The position numbers and the translations under genes were made by a program. A stretch of DNA of 64,000 bases, from contig NZ_LR743507.1 in assembly GCF_902712855.1 (NCBI RefSeq), positions 4,698,001 to 4,762,000 on the forward strand. Reading direction: 5' to 3'. Positions 1-8,738 of the stretch are shown one piece after another. This stretch comes from Variovorax paradoxus. GTDB lineage: Bacteria; Pseudomonadota; Gammaproteobacteria; Burkholderiales; Burkholderiaceae_C. The stretch's first letter is position 1. Each line of letters starts with the position of its first letter. The notes under the pieces were generated by a model. It searched no databases. It saw only the letters and a list, made by a program, of their open reading frames with translations, and was not told the DNA's origin.

Positions 1-881
1 TTGCCCTTCCAGCCGCAGGCATCGATGAGCCAGCCGGCGGCCAGCTTGATGCTGCCGTCGTCCATCGGGTAGTGAACGATCTTGGGGTCTCGCGCGATGA
101 TGTCGGCGCATTGCTCCGGCGTGACCGTCGGGTTCTTGAAGAAGCTGCCGGCGTTGCCGAGCACGCGCCAGTCGGGCAGCTTGGCGCGGCGGATTGCGCA
201 GATCCAGTCGAAGATGTCCTGCGCATCGGGCGTGAAGTTGCCTGTTTCCTCCATCTTCCGCTCGAGGTCGAGGTAGCCGACCACGGCCTTCCACGGCTTG
301 GGCAGGCGGAAACGCACCCGGGTGATCACCGCCCGGCCGGCCAGACCGAAGTCGTTCGGGCCGCTGCGCACGTGCTTGAAGACCGAGTCCCGGTAGCCGA
401 AGGCGCACTGCGCCGCATCGAGCGTGAAGCTGCGGCCGGTCTCGAGGTCGTAGGCGTCGAGCGATTCGAAGCGGTCCTGGAGTTCGACGCCGTAGGCGCC
501 GATGTTCTGCACTGGCGAGCCGCCCACGGTGCCCGGGATCAGGGCCAGGTTCTCGAGGCCGGGATAGCCGTTGCGCACCATCCATTCGACGGCGTCATGC
601 CAGACCTCGCCGGCGCCGGCCTCGACGATCCATGCGCGCGGTGTTTCTTCCACCAGCCGCAGGCCCTTGATCTCGACCTTCAGCACCAGTTGCTTGACGT
701 CGCCCGTGATCACGATATTGCTGCCGCCGCCCAGCACGAAACGCGGTGCATCGCGCCACGCCGCATCGGCGTGCAGCGCGACCAGGTCGGCCTCGCTGGC
801 AATGCGCGCCAGATGCTGCGCACGCGCGACGATGCCGAAGCTGTTGTAGGGCTGCAGCGGGACGTTGGACTCCACGATCAT
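1..881 (-). CDS. murB: UDP-N-acetylmuramate dehydrogenase MurB (3' end cut by window edge)
   Basis: MurB is the cytoplasmic FAD enzyme that reduces UDP-GlcNAc-enolpyruvate to UDP-MurNAc in peptidoglycan synthesis. The frame starts at ATG 881 and stays open to base 1. An early VLGGGSN segment is the FAD-binding loop of the family, followed by EAGAGEVWHD and IPGTVGGSPVQNIGAYG, the substrate/FAD signature; near the edge NAGSFFKNP and AAGWLIDACG are also typical. About 293 residues are visible of a usual 300-350, so only the extreme C-terminus is missing. It is divergent from the yajQ-like gene with about 45 bp between starts. Confidence 0.95.
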   Translation of the reverse strand, partial: MIVESNVPLQPYNSFGIVARAQHLARIASEADLVALHADAAWRDAPRFVLGGGSNIVITGDVKQLVLKVEIKGLRLVEETPRAWIVEAGAGEVWHDAVEWMVRNGYPGLENLALIPGTVGGSPVQNIGAYGVELQDRFESLDAYDLETGRSFTLDAAQCAFGYRDSVFKHVRSGPNDFGLAGRAVITRVRFRLPKPWKAVVGYLDLERKMEETGNFTPDAQDIFDWICAIRRAKLPDWRVLGNAGSFFKNPTVTPEQCADIIARDPKIVHYPMDDGSIKLAAGWLIDACGWKG

Positions 882-926
882 GGGAGAATTGTCGCATCCA
901 GCACCAGTGAATTCAGGAGAGAGTCC

Positions 927-1412
927 ATGCCGTCCTTCGATACCGTCTGCGAGCCCAACCTGCCCGAAGTGAAGAACGCGGTCGAGAACACTGCCAAGGA
1001 AATCGCGACGCGCTTCGATTTCAAGGGCACCGCCGCCGCCGTCGAGCTCAAGGACAAGGAAATCACCATGATCGGTGATGCCGAGTTCCAGCTCGTGCAG
1101 GTCGAAGACATCCTGCGCAGCAAGCTCACCAAGCGCAGCGTCGACGTGCGCTTCCTCGACAAGGGCGACGTCCAGAAGATGGGCGGCGACAAGGTCAAGC
1201 AGGTCATCAAGGTCAAGAGCGGCATCGAGAGCGAACAGGCCAAGAAGATCACCCGCATCGTCAAGGACAGCAAGCTCAAGGTGCAGGCAGCGATCCAGGG
1301 CGATGCGGTGCGCATCACCGGTGCCAAGCGCGACGACCTGCAGGCCGCGATGGCCCTCATCAAGAAGGACGTGCCGGACATGCCGCTCACGTTCAACAAC
1401 TTCCGCGACTGA
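927..1412 (+). CDS. yajQ: YajQ family nucleotide-binding protein
   Basis: A 161-residue YajQ/UPF0234 family protein; members bind nucleotides, and some act as cyclic-di-GMP effectors. The start MPSFDTVCEPNLPEVKNAVE and the motif TRFDFKG are hallmarks, and the length is standard for the family. ATG 927 is chosen over far-upstream in-frame starts because it follows a clear AGGAGAGAG ribosome site and matches the family N-terminus. The protease gene begins 10 bp downstream, so the two are probably co-transcribed. No defined function in this organism can be inferred. Confidence 0.93.
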   Translation: MPSFDTVCEPNLPEVKNAVENTAKEIATRFDFKGTAAAVELKDKEITMIGDAEFQLVQVEDILRSKLTKRSVDVRFLDKGDVQKMGGDKVKQVIKVKSGIESEQAKKITRIVKDSKLKVQAAIQGDAVRITGAKRDDLQAAMALIKKDVPDMPLTFNNFRD

Positions 1413-1422
1413 GCCCGGCCGC

Positions 1423-2070
1423 ATGAAAGCGCCCGTCGCCGCGGCAATGCTGCTGGCTGCCGCTGCCCTGGCGCACGCCGCAAGCTCCGTCACCCTGACC
1501 GGCAGCATCGGCAGCCGCGCGATCCTGATCGTCGACGGCAGCGCGCCCAAGACGGTGGCCATCGGCGAGAGCTACCAGGGCGTGAAGCTGGTGTCGCTGC
1601 AGGCCGAGCAGGCGGTGGTCGAACTCGAGGGCAAGCGCGTCAACCTGCGCATGGACACGCCGGTGAGCATCGGCGGCGCAGGCGTCGGCCTGGGCGGCGG
1701 AGGCAACCGCGTGGTGCTTTCGGCCGACAGCCGCGGCCATTTCATGACGCAAGGCGCCATCAACGGCCGCCCGGTCACCTTCATGCTCGACACGGGCGCG
1801 ACGTCCATCGCGCTGTCGGCCGACGACGCCCAGCGCATCGGGCTCGACTACAGCAAGGGCCAGCGCGTCATGATGAACACTGCCAACGGTGTGACGCAGG
1901 GCTACCGGCTGCGCCTGCAATCGGTGCGCGTGGGCGACGTCGAGGTCTACGACATCGACGCCGTCGTCTCGTCGCAGTCCATGCCCTTCGTGCTGCTGGG
2001 CAACAGCTTCATCAACCGCTTCTCGATGCGCCGCGACGCGGACCAGATGATCCTGGAAAAGCGCTTCTGA
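1423..2070 (+). CDS. Retropepsin-like aspartic protease, periplasmic (TIGR02281 type)
   Basis: A 215-residue exported protein. Residues 1-20 form a signal peptide ending LAHAA. A central glycine-rich stretch (GGAGVGLGGGG) leads to the retropepsin fold, with the catalytic DTGAT triad within FMLDTGATSIALS and the paired LLGNSFINRF hairpin near the C-terminus. Bacterial proteins of this clan act in the envelope, but substrates are mostly unknown. ATG 1423 lies 10 bp after yajQ. Identification rests on the DTGAT/LLGNSF pair and the overall length. Confidence 0.85.
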   Translation: MKAPVAAAMLLAAAALAHAASSVTLTGSIGSRAILIVDGSAPKTVAIGESYQGVKLVSLQAEQAVVELEGKRVNLRMDTPVSIGGAGVGLGGGGNRVVLSADSRGHFMTQGAINGRPVTFMLDTGATSIALSADDAQRIGLDYSKGQRVMMNTANGVTQGYRLRLQSVRVGDVEVYDIDAVVSSQSMPFVLLGNSFINRFSMRRDADQMILEKRF

Positions 2071-2080
2071 AGCCCCGGTG

Positions 2081-2434
2081 TCAAGCCTGCGCGGCCGTCA
2101 CCACGATCTCGATCTTGTAGGCTGCGTTGGCCATCTTGGCCTGCACCGTCGCGCGCGGCGGCGTGTTGCCGGCCGGGATCCACGCGTCCCACACCTCGTT
2201 CATGGCGGTGATGTCGCCGATGTCGGCCAGGAAGATCTGCGTCATGAGGATGCGCGACTTGTCGCTGCCGGCCTCGGCCAGCAGGCGATCGACCATGCCC
2301 AGCACCTGCTGCGTCTGGCCGCGGATGTCCTGCGTGGTGTCGTCGGGCACCTGCCCGGCGAGGTAGACGGTGCCGTTGTGCACCGCGGTCTCGGAAAGGC
2401 GCGCGCCGACGTGGAAGCGGGTGATGTTGCCCAT
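2081..2434 (-). CDS. RidA family protein (YjgF/YER057c/UK114)
   Basis: A 117-residue Rid-family protein. RidA proper is a cytoplasmic enamine/imine deaminase that removes reactive 2-aminoacrylate formed by PLP enzymes. Visible family features are VYLAGQVPDDT, a central helix with QVLGMVDRLLAEAG, MTQIFLADI, and the C-terminal PPRATVQAK segment carrying the conserved arginine. The start MGNITRF follows the plsY stop by 11 bp, so it is probably translated from the same message. The exact Rid subfamily was not resolved. Confidence 0.9.
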   Translation of the reverse strand: MGNITRFHVGARLSETAVHNGTVYLAGQVPDDTTQDIRGQTQQVLGMVDRLLAEAGSDKSRILMTQIFLADIGDITAMNEVWDAWIPAGNTPPRATVQAKMANAAYKIEIVVTAAQA

Positions 2435-2445
2435 GGTGATGTCCT

Positions 2446-3084
2446 TCAGTTCGTTTTCTTCTTCGAGCCGAGCTTCGACTCGGTGCCGGCCGCGAGCCGG
2501 CGGATGTTTTCGCGGTGCCGCCAGATCAGCAGCAGGCTCATGACGATGATCGCGATGAGCACCGTGCGGTCGAGCGGCCAGGCAATGCCGCCGCCGATCA
2601 GATAGTAGGCCGGCGCGAAGAACGCCGCCACCAGCGACGACAGCGACGAATAGCGGAAGAAGACCGCGATGATCAGCCAGGTGGCGCCAGTCGCCAACCC
2701 GAGCCAGGGCGCGATGCCCACCAGCACGCCGGCCGCCGTGGCCACGCCCTTGCCGCCCTGGAAGCCGAAGAACACCGGGTACAGGTGGCCCAGAAACGCC
2801 GCCAGGCCGGCCAGCGCGGCCACGCCCTCCCCGAGTCCCCACTGCGCGCCGAAATGCCGGATCACGAACACCGGCACCCAGCCCTTGAGCGCGTCGAGCA
2901 GCAGCGTGGCCAGCGCCGCGCCCTTGTTGCCGGAGCGCAGCACGTTGGTGGCACCGGGGTTCTTGCTGCCGTAGCTGCGCGGGTCGGCCATGCCGAGTGT
3001 CTTGCTCACGATGACCGCGAAGGACAGCGAGCCGATCAGGTACGACACCACGATGGCGATGAGGGAAGGCAAGGTGAAACTCAA
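2446..3084 (-). CDS. plsY: Glycerol-3-phosphate acyltransferase PlsY
   Basis: PlsY is an integral-membrane enzyme that moves an acyl group from acyl-phosphate to glycerol-3-phosphate, the first step of phospholipid synthesis. The 212-residue protein has about five hydrophobic segments and the signatures GSLSFAVIVSK, SKNPGATNVLR and FQGGKGVAT, the PlsY active-site loops. The start is taken as TTG 3084: there is no ATG at the family N-terminus, GGAG lies about 7 nt upstream, and TTGA overlaps the stop of the preceding DUF6348 gene, implying translational coupling. The C-terminus is lysine-rich. Confidence 0.93.
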   Translation of the reverse strand: MSFTLPSLIAIVVSYLIGSLSFAVIVSKTLGMADPRSYGSKNPGATNVLRSGNKGAALATLLLDALKGWVPVFVIRHFGAQWGLGEGVAALAGLAAFLGHLYPVFFGFQGGKGVATAAGVLVGIAPWLGLATGATWLIIAVFFRYSSLSSLVAAFFAPAYYLIGGGIAWPLDRTVLIAIIVMSLLLIWRHRENIRRLAAGTESKLGSKKKTN

Positions 3085-3929
3085 GACGGCACTCCGCGGG
3101 GGAAAATCTGTTCTTGTTGGGCGAGGACCGCCTGGGGCGGCGATTGGATCACAACATACTGCTTGCGAAACTCGAGGCCGCGATCGGGCCAGCGCGCCGC
3201 ATAGGCGCGCAGCGCCTCGGCACCGGCCGGCCAGTCCTCGCCGTCGACCCGGCAATCGGCCTGCACCACGCCCTGCGCATCGCGTGCGGCATACAGGCGC
3301 ACGCCGTGCACCGCGTCCGACTCGATCTGCGGCTTGAAGGCGTCCCAGGTGTTGGTGAACAAGCAGCAGGGACAGAAGGCATGCGCTTCCTCAGCCTCGC
3401 CCACCTCGGCATCGGGGCGGGCCACCCGGTGCGCCACAGGGCCGAACAGCACGCGTCGCGCGCGACCTTCCTGCCAGTTCATTTCCATCGACGTGCAGTG
3501 GGCGGGCTCCTTATGCAGCGCGTCCTGGTACACGACGAGGTCGACCTGCGCCCACAGGTCGAAACCGCGCGCCAGGGTGTCGGTCGCATCGTCGCCTGCG
3601 GAATGCTGGAACTCGAAAGTGCCGCCCGGCAGCAACCGGGCGTGCGCCACCTCGATGGTGGTCGAGCTGTTCGCCCTGTCGGCGGACTCGACCGAGAGAC
3701 TCAGTATCTGCGGCAGCAGCCAGAGCCCATCGGACAGCACGATCCAGCCGTCACGCGCCAGCCGGCCCTGGTGGCCGCGCGCCGCGAGCGTCTCGCGCAG
3801 CAGGGCCGACAGGTCGACCGTCTCGCTCCAGCTGCGCTCGCTGTTGCGGTACGACATCTCGAACGACGCGCCCTGGCCCGGGTTGCCGGCCAGCCGCGAA
3901 GGAAAGAAGTCGGAGGGCTTGGATGTCAT
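3081..3929 (-). CDS. DUF6348-like protein of unknown function
   Basis: A soluble 282-residue protein with no signal peptide or membrane segment. It carries a cysteine cluster (AFCPCCLFTNT) around residue 180-190 and a C-terminal block EFRKQYVVIQ; both fit my recollection of DUF6348 proteins, whose function is unknown. Its TGA overlaps the TTG of plsY by the TTGA tetranucleotide, and ybaK ends 8 bp upstream of its start, so it sits inside a tas-ybaK-DUF6348-plsY-ridA gene string. The family name is moderately certain; the gene itself is clear from codon use and fit. Confidence 0.7.
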   Translation of the reverse strand: MTSKPSDFFPSRLAGNPGQGASFEMSYRNSERSWSETVDLSALLRETLAARGHQGRLARDGWIVLSDGLWLLPQILSLSVESADRANSSTTIEVAHARLLPGGTFEFQHSAGDDATDTLARGFDLWAQVDLVVYQDALHKEPAHCTSMEMNWQEGRARRVLFGPVAHRVARPDAEVGEAEEAHAFCPCCLFTNTWDAFKPQIESDAVHGVRLYAARDAQGVVQADCRVDGEDWPAGAEALRAYAARWPDRGLEFRKQYVVIQSPPQAVLAQQEQIFPRGVPS

Positions 3930-3937
3930 GGCGCCGG

Positions 3938-4432
3938 CTATTCTGCCAGCGCACATTGAACGGGCTTGGCGCCCAGCACCGCCACGCACACCTGCGGGTC
4001 GATGCCGATCAGGTAGCCGCGGCGCCCGCCATTGAGCACGATCCGCGGCAGCTCGAGGATGGTCGACTCCACGTACACCGGCATCTCGCGCCGCGTGCCG
4101 AACGGCGAGGTGCCGCCCACCATGTAGCCGCTGTGGCGCTGCGCCACCTCCGGCTTGCACGGCTCGACCGACTTGGCGCCGATCTGCCGCGCCAGGTTCT
4201 TGGTCGACACCGTGCGGTTGCCGTGCATCAGCACGATCAGCGGTTTGGCGTCCTGGTCCTGCATCACCAGTGTCTTGATGACGGTGAACGGGTCGAGCCC
4301 CAGCATCTCGGCGCCGCGCTGCGCGCCGCCGTGCTCCATGTACTCGTAGGGATGCTCGGTGAACGCGACCTTGTTCGCCCGCAACAGCTGCGTTGCGGGC
4401 GTTTCCGAGACGTGCTGCGTCTTCTTGCTCAC
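3938..4432 (-). CDS. ybaK: Cys-tRNA(Pro)/Cys-tRNA(Cys) deacylase YbaK/EbsC
   Basis: A 164-residue trans-editing factor of the YbaK family, which hydrolyses cysteine mischarged onto tRNA-Pro in the cytoplasm. Family marks are TPATQLLRANKVAF at the N-terminus, the lysine of DPFTVIKTLVM (catalytic in the family) and VGGTSPFGTR in the C-terminal half. The start is GTG 4432, which overlaps the stop of the aldo-keto reductase as GTGA; the next plausible start would lose part of the N-terminal strand. It lies in a co-directional string with tas upstream and DUF6348 downstream. Confidence 0.92.
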   Translation of the reverse strand: MSKKTQHVSETPATQLLRANKVAFTEHPYEYMEHGGAQRGAEMLGLDPFTVIKTLVMQDQDAKPLIVLMHGNRTVSTKNLARQIGAKSVEPCKPEVAQRHSGYMVGGTSPFGTRREMPVYVESTILELPRIVLNGGRRGYLIGIDPQVCVAVLGAKPVQCALAE

Positions 4433-5490
4433 GCGGCCGGGTCGCGGATTTCCAGGCGGATCCTGTCGATTTCCGCCAGCACTTCCGGCGACAGCGTGGT
4501 GCCGTACACGTCCAGGTCTTCGTCGAGCTGCGCCACCGAGGTCACGCCGATGATCGTGCTCGCCACCTGCCACTTGGTGTAGCAGAAGGCCAGCGCGAGC
4601 TGCGTGGGCGTCAGGCCGTTGTCGCGCGCGAGCTGGTTGTAGCGCTTGGCGGCGCGCAGCGAATCAGGCTTGCCCCAGCGCTGCTTGCGCACCGACTCGT
4701 AGCTTGAAATGCGCGCGCCCTTCGGTGCGTCGGGGCCGTCGATGCCGCTCTGGTCGTACTTGCCGGTCAGCAGGCCGAAGGCCAGGGGCGAATACGCCAG
4801 CAGGGACACGTTCAACCGATGCATGGTCTCGTCGAGGCCGTTTTCATGCGCGCGGCTGATCAGGCTGTACACGTTCTGCACCGTGGCGACGCGCGGCAGG
4901 CCGTGCTGTTCGGCCAGGCGCACGAACTCGTGCACGCCGTAGGGCGTTTCGTTGGACAGGCCGATGGCGCGCACCTTGCCCGCCTTCACCAGCTTGCCCA
5001 GCGCCTCGAGCTGGTCGCGGATCGGAGTCTTCGAGCTTTCCTTGGCCGGGTCGTAGTACAGGTTGCCGAACACCGGCACGTGGCGCTCGGGCCAGTGGAT
5101 CTGGTAGAGGTCGATCACGTCGGTCTTCAGGCGCTTCAGGCTGGCATTGCACGAGGCCTCGATGTCCGCGGGCGTCATGCCCGAGCCTTCGCGCACCCAC
5201 GGCATGTTGCGCGAGGGGCCGGCCACCTTGGTGGCCACCACGAGCTTCTCGCGCGCGCCGGGGTTGGCGGCGAACCAGTTGCCGATGATGGTCTCGGTGA
5301 CGCTGTAGGTTTCCTTGCGCGTGGGCACCGAGTACATCTCGGCGGTGTCGATGAAATCGACACCGCGCTCGAGCGAGCGGCTCAGGATGGCATGGGAGGT
5401 GGGCTCGTCGACCTGTTCGCCGAAGGTCATCGTGCCGAGGCAGATCGGGGTGACGTGCAGGTCGCTTTGACCGAGTTGGACTTTTTTCAT
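4429..5490 (-). CDS. tas: NADP(H)-dependent aldo-keto reductase, Tas-like
   Basis: A 353-residue TIM-barrel oxidoreductase of the Tas group of aldo-keto reductases, which reduce carbonyls with NADPH in the cytoplasm. The AKR tetrad is visible: Asp and Tyr in FIDTAEMYSVP, Lys in VVATKVAG and His in YQIHWPER. The long insertion PVFGNLYYDP followed by QLEALGKLVKAGKVRAIGLSNE is typical of Tas rather than of AKR1 enzymes. The cofactor-binding end STIIGVTSVAQL is present. It ends in a GTGA overlap with ybaK. The physiological substrate is unknown. Confidence 0.9.
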   Translation of the reverse strand: MKKVQLGQSDLHVTPICLGTMTFGEQVDEPTSHAILSRSLERGVDFIDTAEMYSVPTRKETYSVTETIIGNWFAANPGAREKLVVATKVAGPSRNMPWVREGSGMTPADIEASCNASLKRLKTDVIDLYQIHWPERHVPVFGNLYYDPAKESSKTPIRDQLEALGKLVKAGKVRAIGLSNETPYGVHEFVRLAEQHGLPRVATVQNVYSLISRAHENGLDETMHRLNVSLLAYSPLAFGLLTGKYDQSGIDGPDAPKGARISSYESVRKQRWGKPDSLRAAKRYNQLARDNGLTPTQLALAFCYTKWQVASTIIGVTSVAQLDEDLDVYGTTLSPEVLAEIDRIRLEIRDPAA

Positions 5491-5614
5491 GCGCGGGATG
5501 CTACAGCCCTCCCCGGCAGGCTGCTGGCGGCAGGTGCAAAACCCGAGCGGGCGCGCGCGCCGGCTGTCGTGTGCCGGACTGCGTCAGAACAAAGGCCTCC
5601 TTATCATCGGACGC

Positions 5615-6544
5615 ATGTACCAAGCCCTCCGCCCTTCCCGCAGCCAATTCGTGCCCGTGCGCAACCTCAGCTATCACGTGCGCCTGTGGGGGCAGCCCTG
5701 CGCTGCGCGCCCTCCCCTGGTGCTGGTGCACGGCTGGATGGACGTGGCGGCCTCCTGGCAGTTCGTGGTCGACGCCATGGAGGAAGACCGTTTCATCATC
5801 GCCCCCGACTGGCGCGGCTTCGGCCTCACCGACGGCGGTGGCGTCGACAACTACTGGCTCGCCGACTACCTGGCCGACCTCGAATGGCTGCTCGACCATT
5901 ACGCAGGTGAAGGCGATGCCGCACGGCAGGTCGACCTCGTCGGCCACAGCATGGGCGGCAACGTCGCCATGCACTACGCCGGTGTGCGTCCCGAACGCAT
6001 CCGCCGCCTCGTCAACCTCGAAGGCTTCGGCATGCCTGCGCGCAAGCCCGAGGAAGCGCCTGCACGCTACGGCCAGTGGATCGACGAACTCAAGCGCCTG
6101 CACCGCGGCGAGATGGCACTGGCCGGCTACTCGGCCGTGGACGGCGTGGCGCGCCGCCTCATGAAGACCAACCCGCGCCTCACGCCGGACAAGGCCAACT
6201 GGCTCGCCAGCCACTGGTCGGTGAACCACGCCCAGCCCGACGGCGCCGAGCGCTGGCAGATCCTCGGCGATGCGGCGCACAAAATCGTCAACGCGCACAT
6301 CTTCCGGGTCGACGAAACGCTCGCGCTCTACGCCCGCATCACCGCGCCGCTGCTGATGGTCGAGGCCTCCGACGACAGCCTGCATGGCTGGTGGAAGAAC
6401 CGCTACACGCTCGACGAATTCCACGAGCGGCTGAAATCGGTGCCGCGCGCGCGCATCGAGCGTCTCGACGACGCGGGCCACATGCTGCACCACGACCAGC
6501 CGCAGCGCGTGGCGCGGATGATCGAGGACTTCATCGCCGGCTGA
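5615..6544 (+). CDS. Alpha/beta-fold hydrolase
   Basis: A 309-residue serine hydrolase. The oxyanion motif LVLVHGWMD is followed by the nucleophile elbow GHSMGGN (Ser about 112); the catalytic His is in DDAGHMLHHDQP near the C-terminus, with an acidic partner likely around EASDD. There is no signal peptide, so it is cytoplasmic. ATG 5615 is preferred over the in-frame start at 5489 because the latter adds an unstructured Arg/Cys-rich extension. It is monocistronic, facing the convergent aldo-keto reductase 10 bp downstream. Substrate unknown; esterase, epoxide hydrolase-like or C-C hydrolase activity are all possible. Confidence 0.85.
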   Translation: MYQALRPSRSQFVPVRNLSYHVRLWGQPCAARPPLVLVHGWMDVAASWQFVVDAMEEDRFIIAPDWRGFGLTDGGGVDNYWLADYLADLEWLLDHYAGEGDAARQVDLVGHSMGGNVAMHYAGVRPERIRRLVNLEGFGMPARKPEEAPARYGQWIDELKRLHRGEMALAGYSAVDGVARRLMKTNPRLTPDKANWLASHWSVNHAQPDGAERWQILGDAAHKIVNAHIFRVDETLALYARITAPLLMVEASDDSLHGWWKNRYTLDEFHERLKSVPRARIERLDDAGHMLHHDQPQRVARMIEDFIAG

Positions 6545-6554
6545 GCCGGCCTGC

Positions 6555-7577
6555 TCAGGCGCGGCCCGGCTCGCTGTCCAGGCTCGCCATCTGCGCCGCC
6601 GCATAGCGCTCGCCGGCGGCAGCGCCCTTCGGCACCGCGCGCTCGATGGCCGCGAAGTCTTCGGCGCCGAGCTTCACGCCGAGTGCGCCCAGTGCCTCGT
6701 CGAGCCGCGAACGCTGGCGCGCGCCCACCAGCGGCACGATGTCGTCGCCCTGCGCCGCGACCCATGCGATGGCAATCTGCGCCACCGTCACGCCCTTGGC
6801 ATCGGCGATGCGGCGCAGCGCGTCGACCAGCGCGAGGTTGCGATCCACGTTCTCGCCCTGGAAGCGCGGGCTGTGCGAGCGGAAATCGCTCGCGTGCGCG
6901 CCGTCCTTCTTCCAGTGCCCGCTGATCAGCCCCCGCGACAGCACACCGTACGCGGTGATGCCGACGCCCAGCTCGCGGCAGGTCGCGAGGATGTCGTCCT
7001 CGATGCCGCGCGAGATCAGCGAATACTCGATCTGCAGGTCGCTGATCGGGTGCACGGCAGCGGCCTTGCGAATGGTCTGCGAGCCCACTTCCGACAACCC
7101 GATGTGGCGCACGTAGCCCGCCTTCACCAGGTCGGCAATGGCCCCCACGGTGTCCTCGATCGGCACGTCAGGGTCGAGCCGCGCCGGCCGGTAGATGTCG
7201 ATGTGGTCCACGCCCAGCCGCTGCAGCGAGTAGGTGGCGAAGTTCTTCACCGCCGCAGGCCGCGCGTCGTAGCCGACCCAGCCGCCGGCCGGGTCGCGCA
7301 TGGCGCCGAACTTCACGCTCAGCAGCGCCGCGTCGCGCCGCGAGCCCTTCAGGCCCTTGAGCGCCTCTCCGATCAGCATCTCGTTGTGCCCGTTGCCGTA
7401 GAAATCGCCCGTGTCGAGCAGCGTGATCCCGGCGTCCATCGCGGCGTGGATGGTGGCGATGCTTTCCACACGGTCCGAGGGGCCGTACATGCCCGACATG
7501 CCCATGCAGCCGAGGCCGATGGCGGAAACCTTCGGGCCGTTCATGCCCTTGGTGCCGAGTTGGAGTGTGTTCATCAC
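6555..7577 (-). CDS. Aldo/keto reductase
   Basis: A 340-residue aldo-keto reductase of the AKR13/YakC-like type. Catalytic Asp/Tyr appear in LLDTGDFYGNG and Lys in SVKFGAM; the usual His position reads HIDIYRPARLD. GLGCMGMSGMYG is the typical N-terminus and IVPLVGARQRSRL the NADP-binding end. Two adjacent ATGs (7577 and 7574) are equally possible. It is divergent from the LysR gene, with a 20-bp inverted repeat between them, so it is the likely target of that regulator. Confidence 0.9.
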   Translation of the reverse strand: MMNTLQLGTKGMNGPKVSAIGLGCMGMSGMYGPSDRVESIATIHAAMDAGITLLDTGDFYGNGHNEMLIGEALKGLKGSRRDAALLSVKFGAMRDPAGGWVGYDARPAAVKNFATYSLQRLGVDHIDIYRPARLDPDVPIEDTVGAIADLVKAGYVRHIGLSEVGSQTIRKAAAVHPISDLQIEYSLISRGIEDDILATCRELGVGITAYGVLSRGLISGHWKKDGAHASDFRSHSPRFQGENVDRNLALVDALRRIADAKGVTVAQIAIAWVAAQGDDIVPLVGARQRSRLDEALGALGVKLGAEDFAAIERAVPKGAAAGERYAAAQMASLDSEPGRA

Positions 7578-7684
7578 TGGAGTCCTTCACGAAGTTCGGT
7601 GGTCGCCGCCTGCGGTCTGCAAGCGGCATGGCGCCAGTCTGCAAGGAAGCGGACCGTTCGATAATCCGTCCAGGCCTGCACAGG

Positions 7685-7704
7685 TTGTGCGGCAAATCGC
7701 ACAA
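7685..7704. promoter_or_regulatory. Candidate LysR operator in AKR/lysR divergent promoter
   Basis: The region holds a perfect 7-bp inverted repeat, TTGTGCG and CGCACAA separated by GCAAAT, ending 32 bp before the LysR start. LysR regulators bind interrupted dyads of this size between divergent genes, so this is the best operator candidate for both promoters. Binding itself is inferred. Confidence 0.5.
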
Positions 7705-7736
7705 TACGCGAAGTACGCAACGAACGCGCAACCTCC

Positions 7737-8630
7737 ATGACCGATCCCGACCTTTCCGACCTCGGCGCATTCGTCGACGTCACACGCGCGCGCGGCTTCC
7801 GCGGTGCGGCGGCGCTGCGCGGCGTGTCGCCCTCGTCGCTGAGCGAGGCCATGCGCCGGCTCGAATCGCAGCTCGGCGTGCGGCTGCTCAACCGCACCAC
7901 CCGCAGCGTGACGCCCACCGAGGCCGGCCAGCGGCTGCTCGAACGCATCGCGCCCGCCATGGACGACATCGCCGGCGCGCTCGACACGCTCAACAGCTTC
8001 CGCGACAGCCCGACCGGCACGCTACGGCTGAACGTGCCGACCATCGTCGCCCAGCGCGTGCTGCCGCCGCTGGCCAGCGGCTTCCTGGCCGAGCACCCGG
8101 GCATCACGCTGGAGATCACCAACAACGACACCTTCATCGACGTGCTCGCGGCGGGCTTCGATGCCGGCATCCGCTACGACGAAAGCATCGCGCGCGACAT
8201 GATCGCCGTGCCGCTCGGCCCTCGCACGCAGCGCTTCGTGGCCGCGGCATCGCCCGCCTACCTCGCGAAGCACGGCACGCCCAGGCACCCGACCGACCTG
8301 CTGCGGCACGCCTGCATCGGCCACCGCTTTCCCAGCGGCGTGCTGGCGGCGTGGGGCTTCGTGCGCAAGGGCAAGGTGGTGAAGATCACGCCCACCGGAC
8401 CGTTGGTCGCGTCGATGATCAACCTCGAACTGCATGCCGCGGAATCCGGCTTGGGCCTGATCTACACCTTCGACGAGTACGTGCGCCCCTCCCTCGACAG
8501 CGGCGCGCTGGTGCCGGTGCTCGAAGACTGGTGGCAGAGCTTCTCGGGGCCGTTCCTGTACTACCCGAGCCGCACGCACATGCCGGCGCCGCTGCGGGCG
8601 TTCGTCGACTTCCTCAAGCGCGAAGGCTGA
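7737..8630 (+). CDS. LysR family transcriptional regulator
   Basis: A 297-residue LysR-type regulator. The N-terminal winged helix-turn-helix covers roughly residues 5-65 (ALRGVSPSSLSEAMRRLE, recognition helix; RLLNRTTRSVTPTEAG, wing), followed by a periplasmic-binding-protein-like effector domain from about 90. It belongs to the large group with LNVPTIVAQRVLPPLASGFL after the linker. It is transcribed away from the aldo-keto reductase and upstream of the MetQ-like/monooxygenase pair; control of either neighbour is inferred from position only. Confidence 0.93.
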   Translation: MTDPDLSDLGAFVDVTRARGFRGAAALRGVSPSSLSEAMRRLESQLGVRLLNRTTRSVTPTEAGQRLLERIAPAMDDIAGALDTLNSFRDSPTGTLRLNVPTIVAQRVLPPLASGFLAEHPGITLEITNNDTFIDVLAAGFDAGIRYDESIARDMIAVPLGPRTQRFVAAASPAYLAKHGTPRHPTDLLRHACIGHRFPSGVLAAWGFVRKGKVVKITPTGPLVASMINLELHAAESGLGLIYTFDEYVRPSLDSGALVPVLEDWWQSFSGPFLYYPSRTHMPAPLRAFVDFLKREG

Positions 8631-8738
8631 GCGCCGCGATATTCGCCCAGCGGATAACCAAGCGCACGAATCTTCGTTCGCGCCGCAGGCACCGCGTCCT
8701 AGAGTGCGCAGCTCCCTTGCCTCCCGGAGTTGTCCGTC

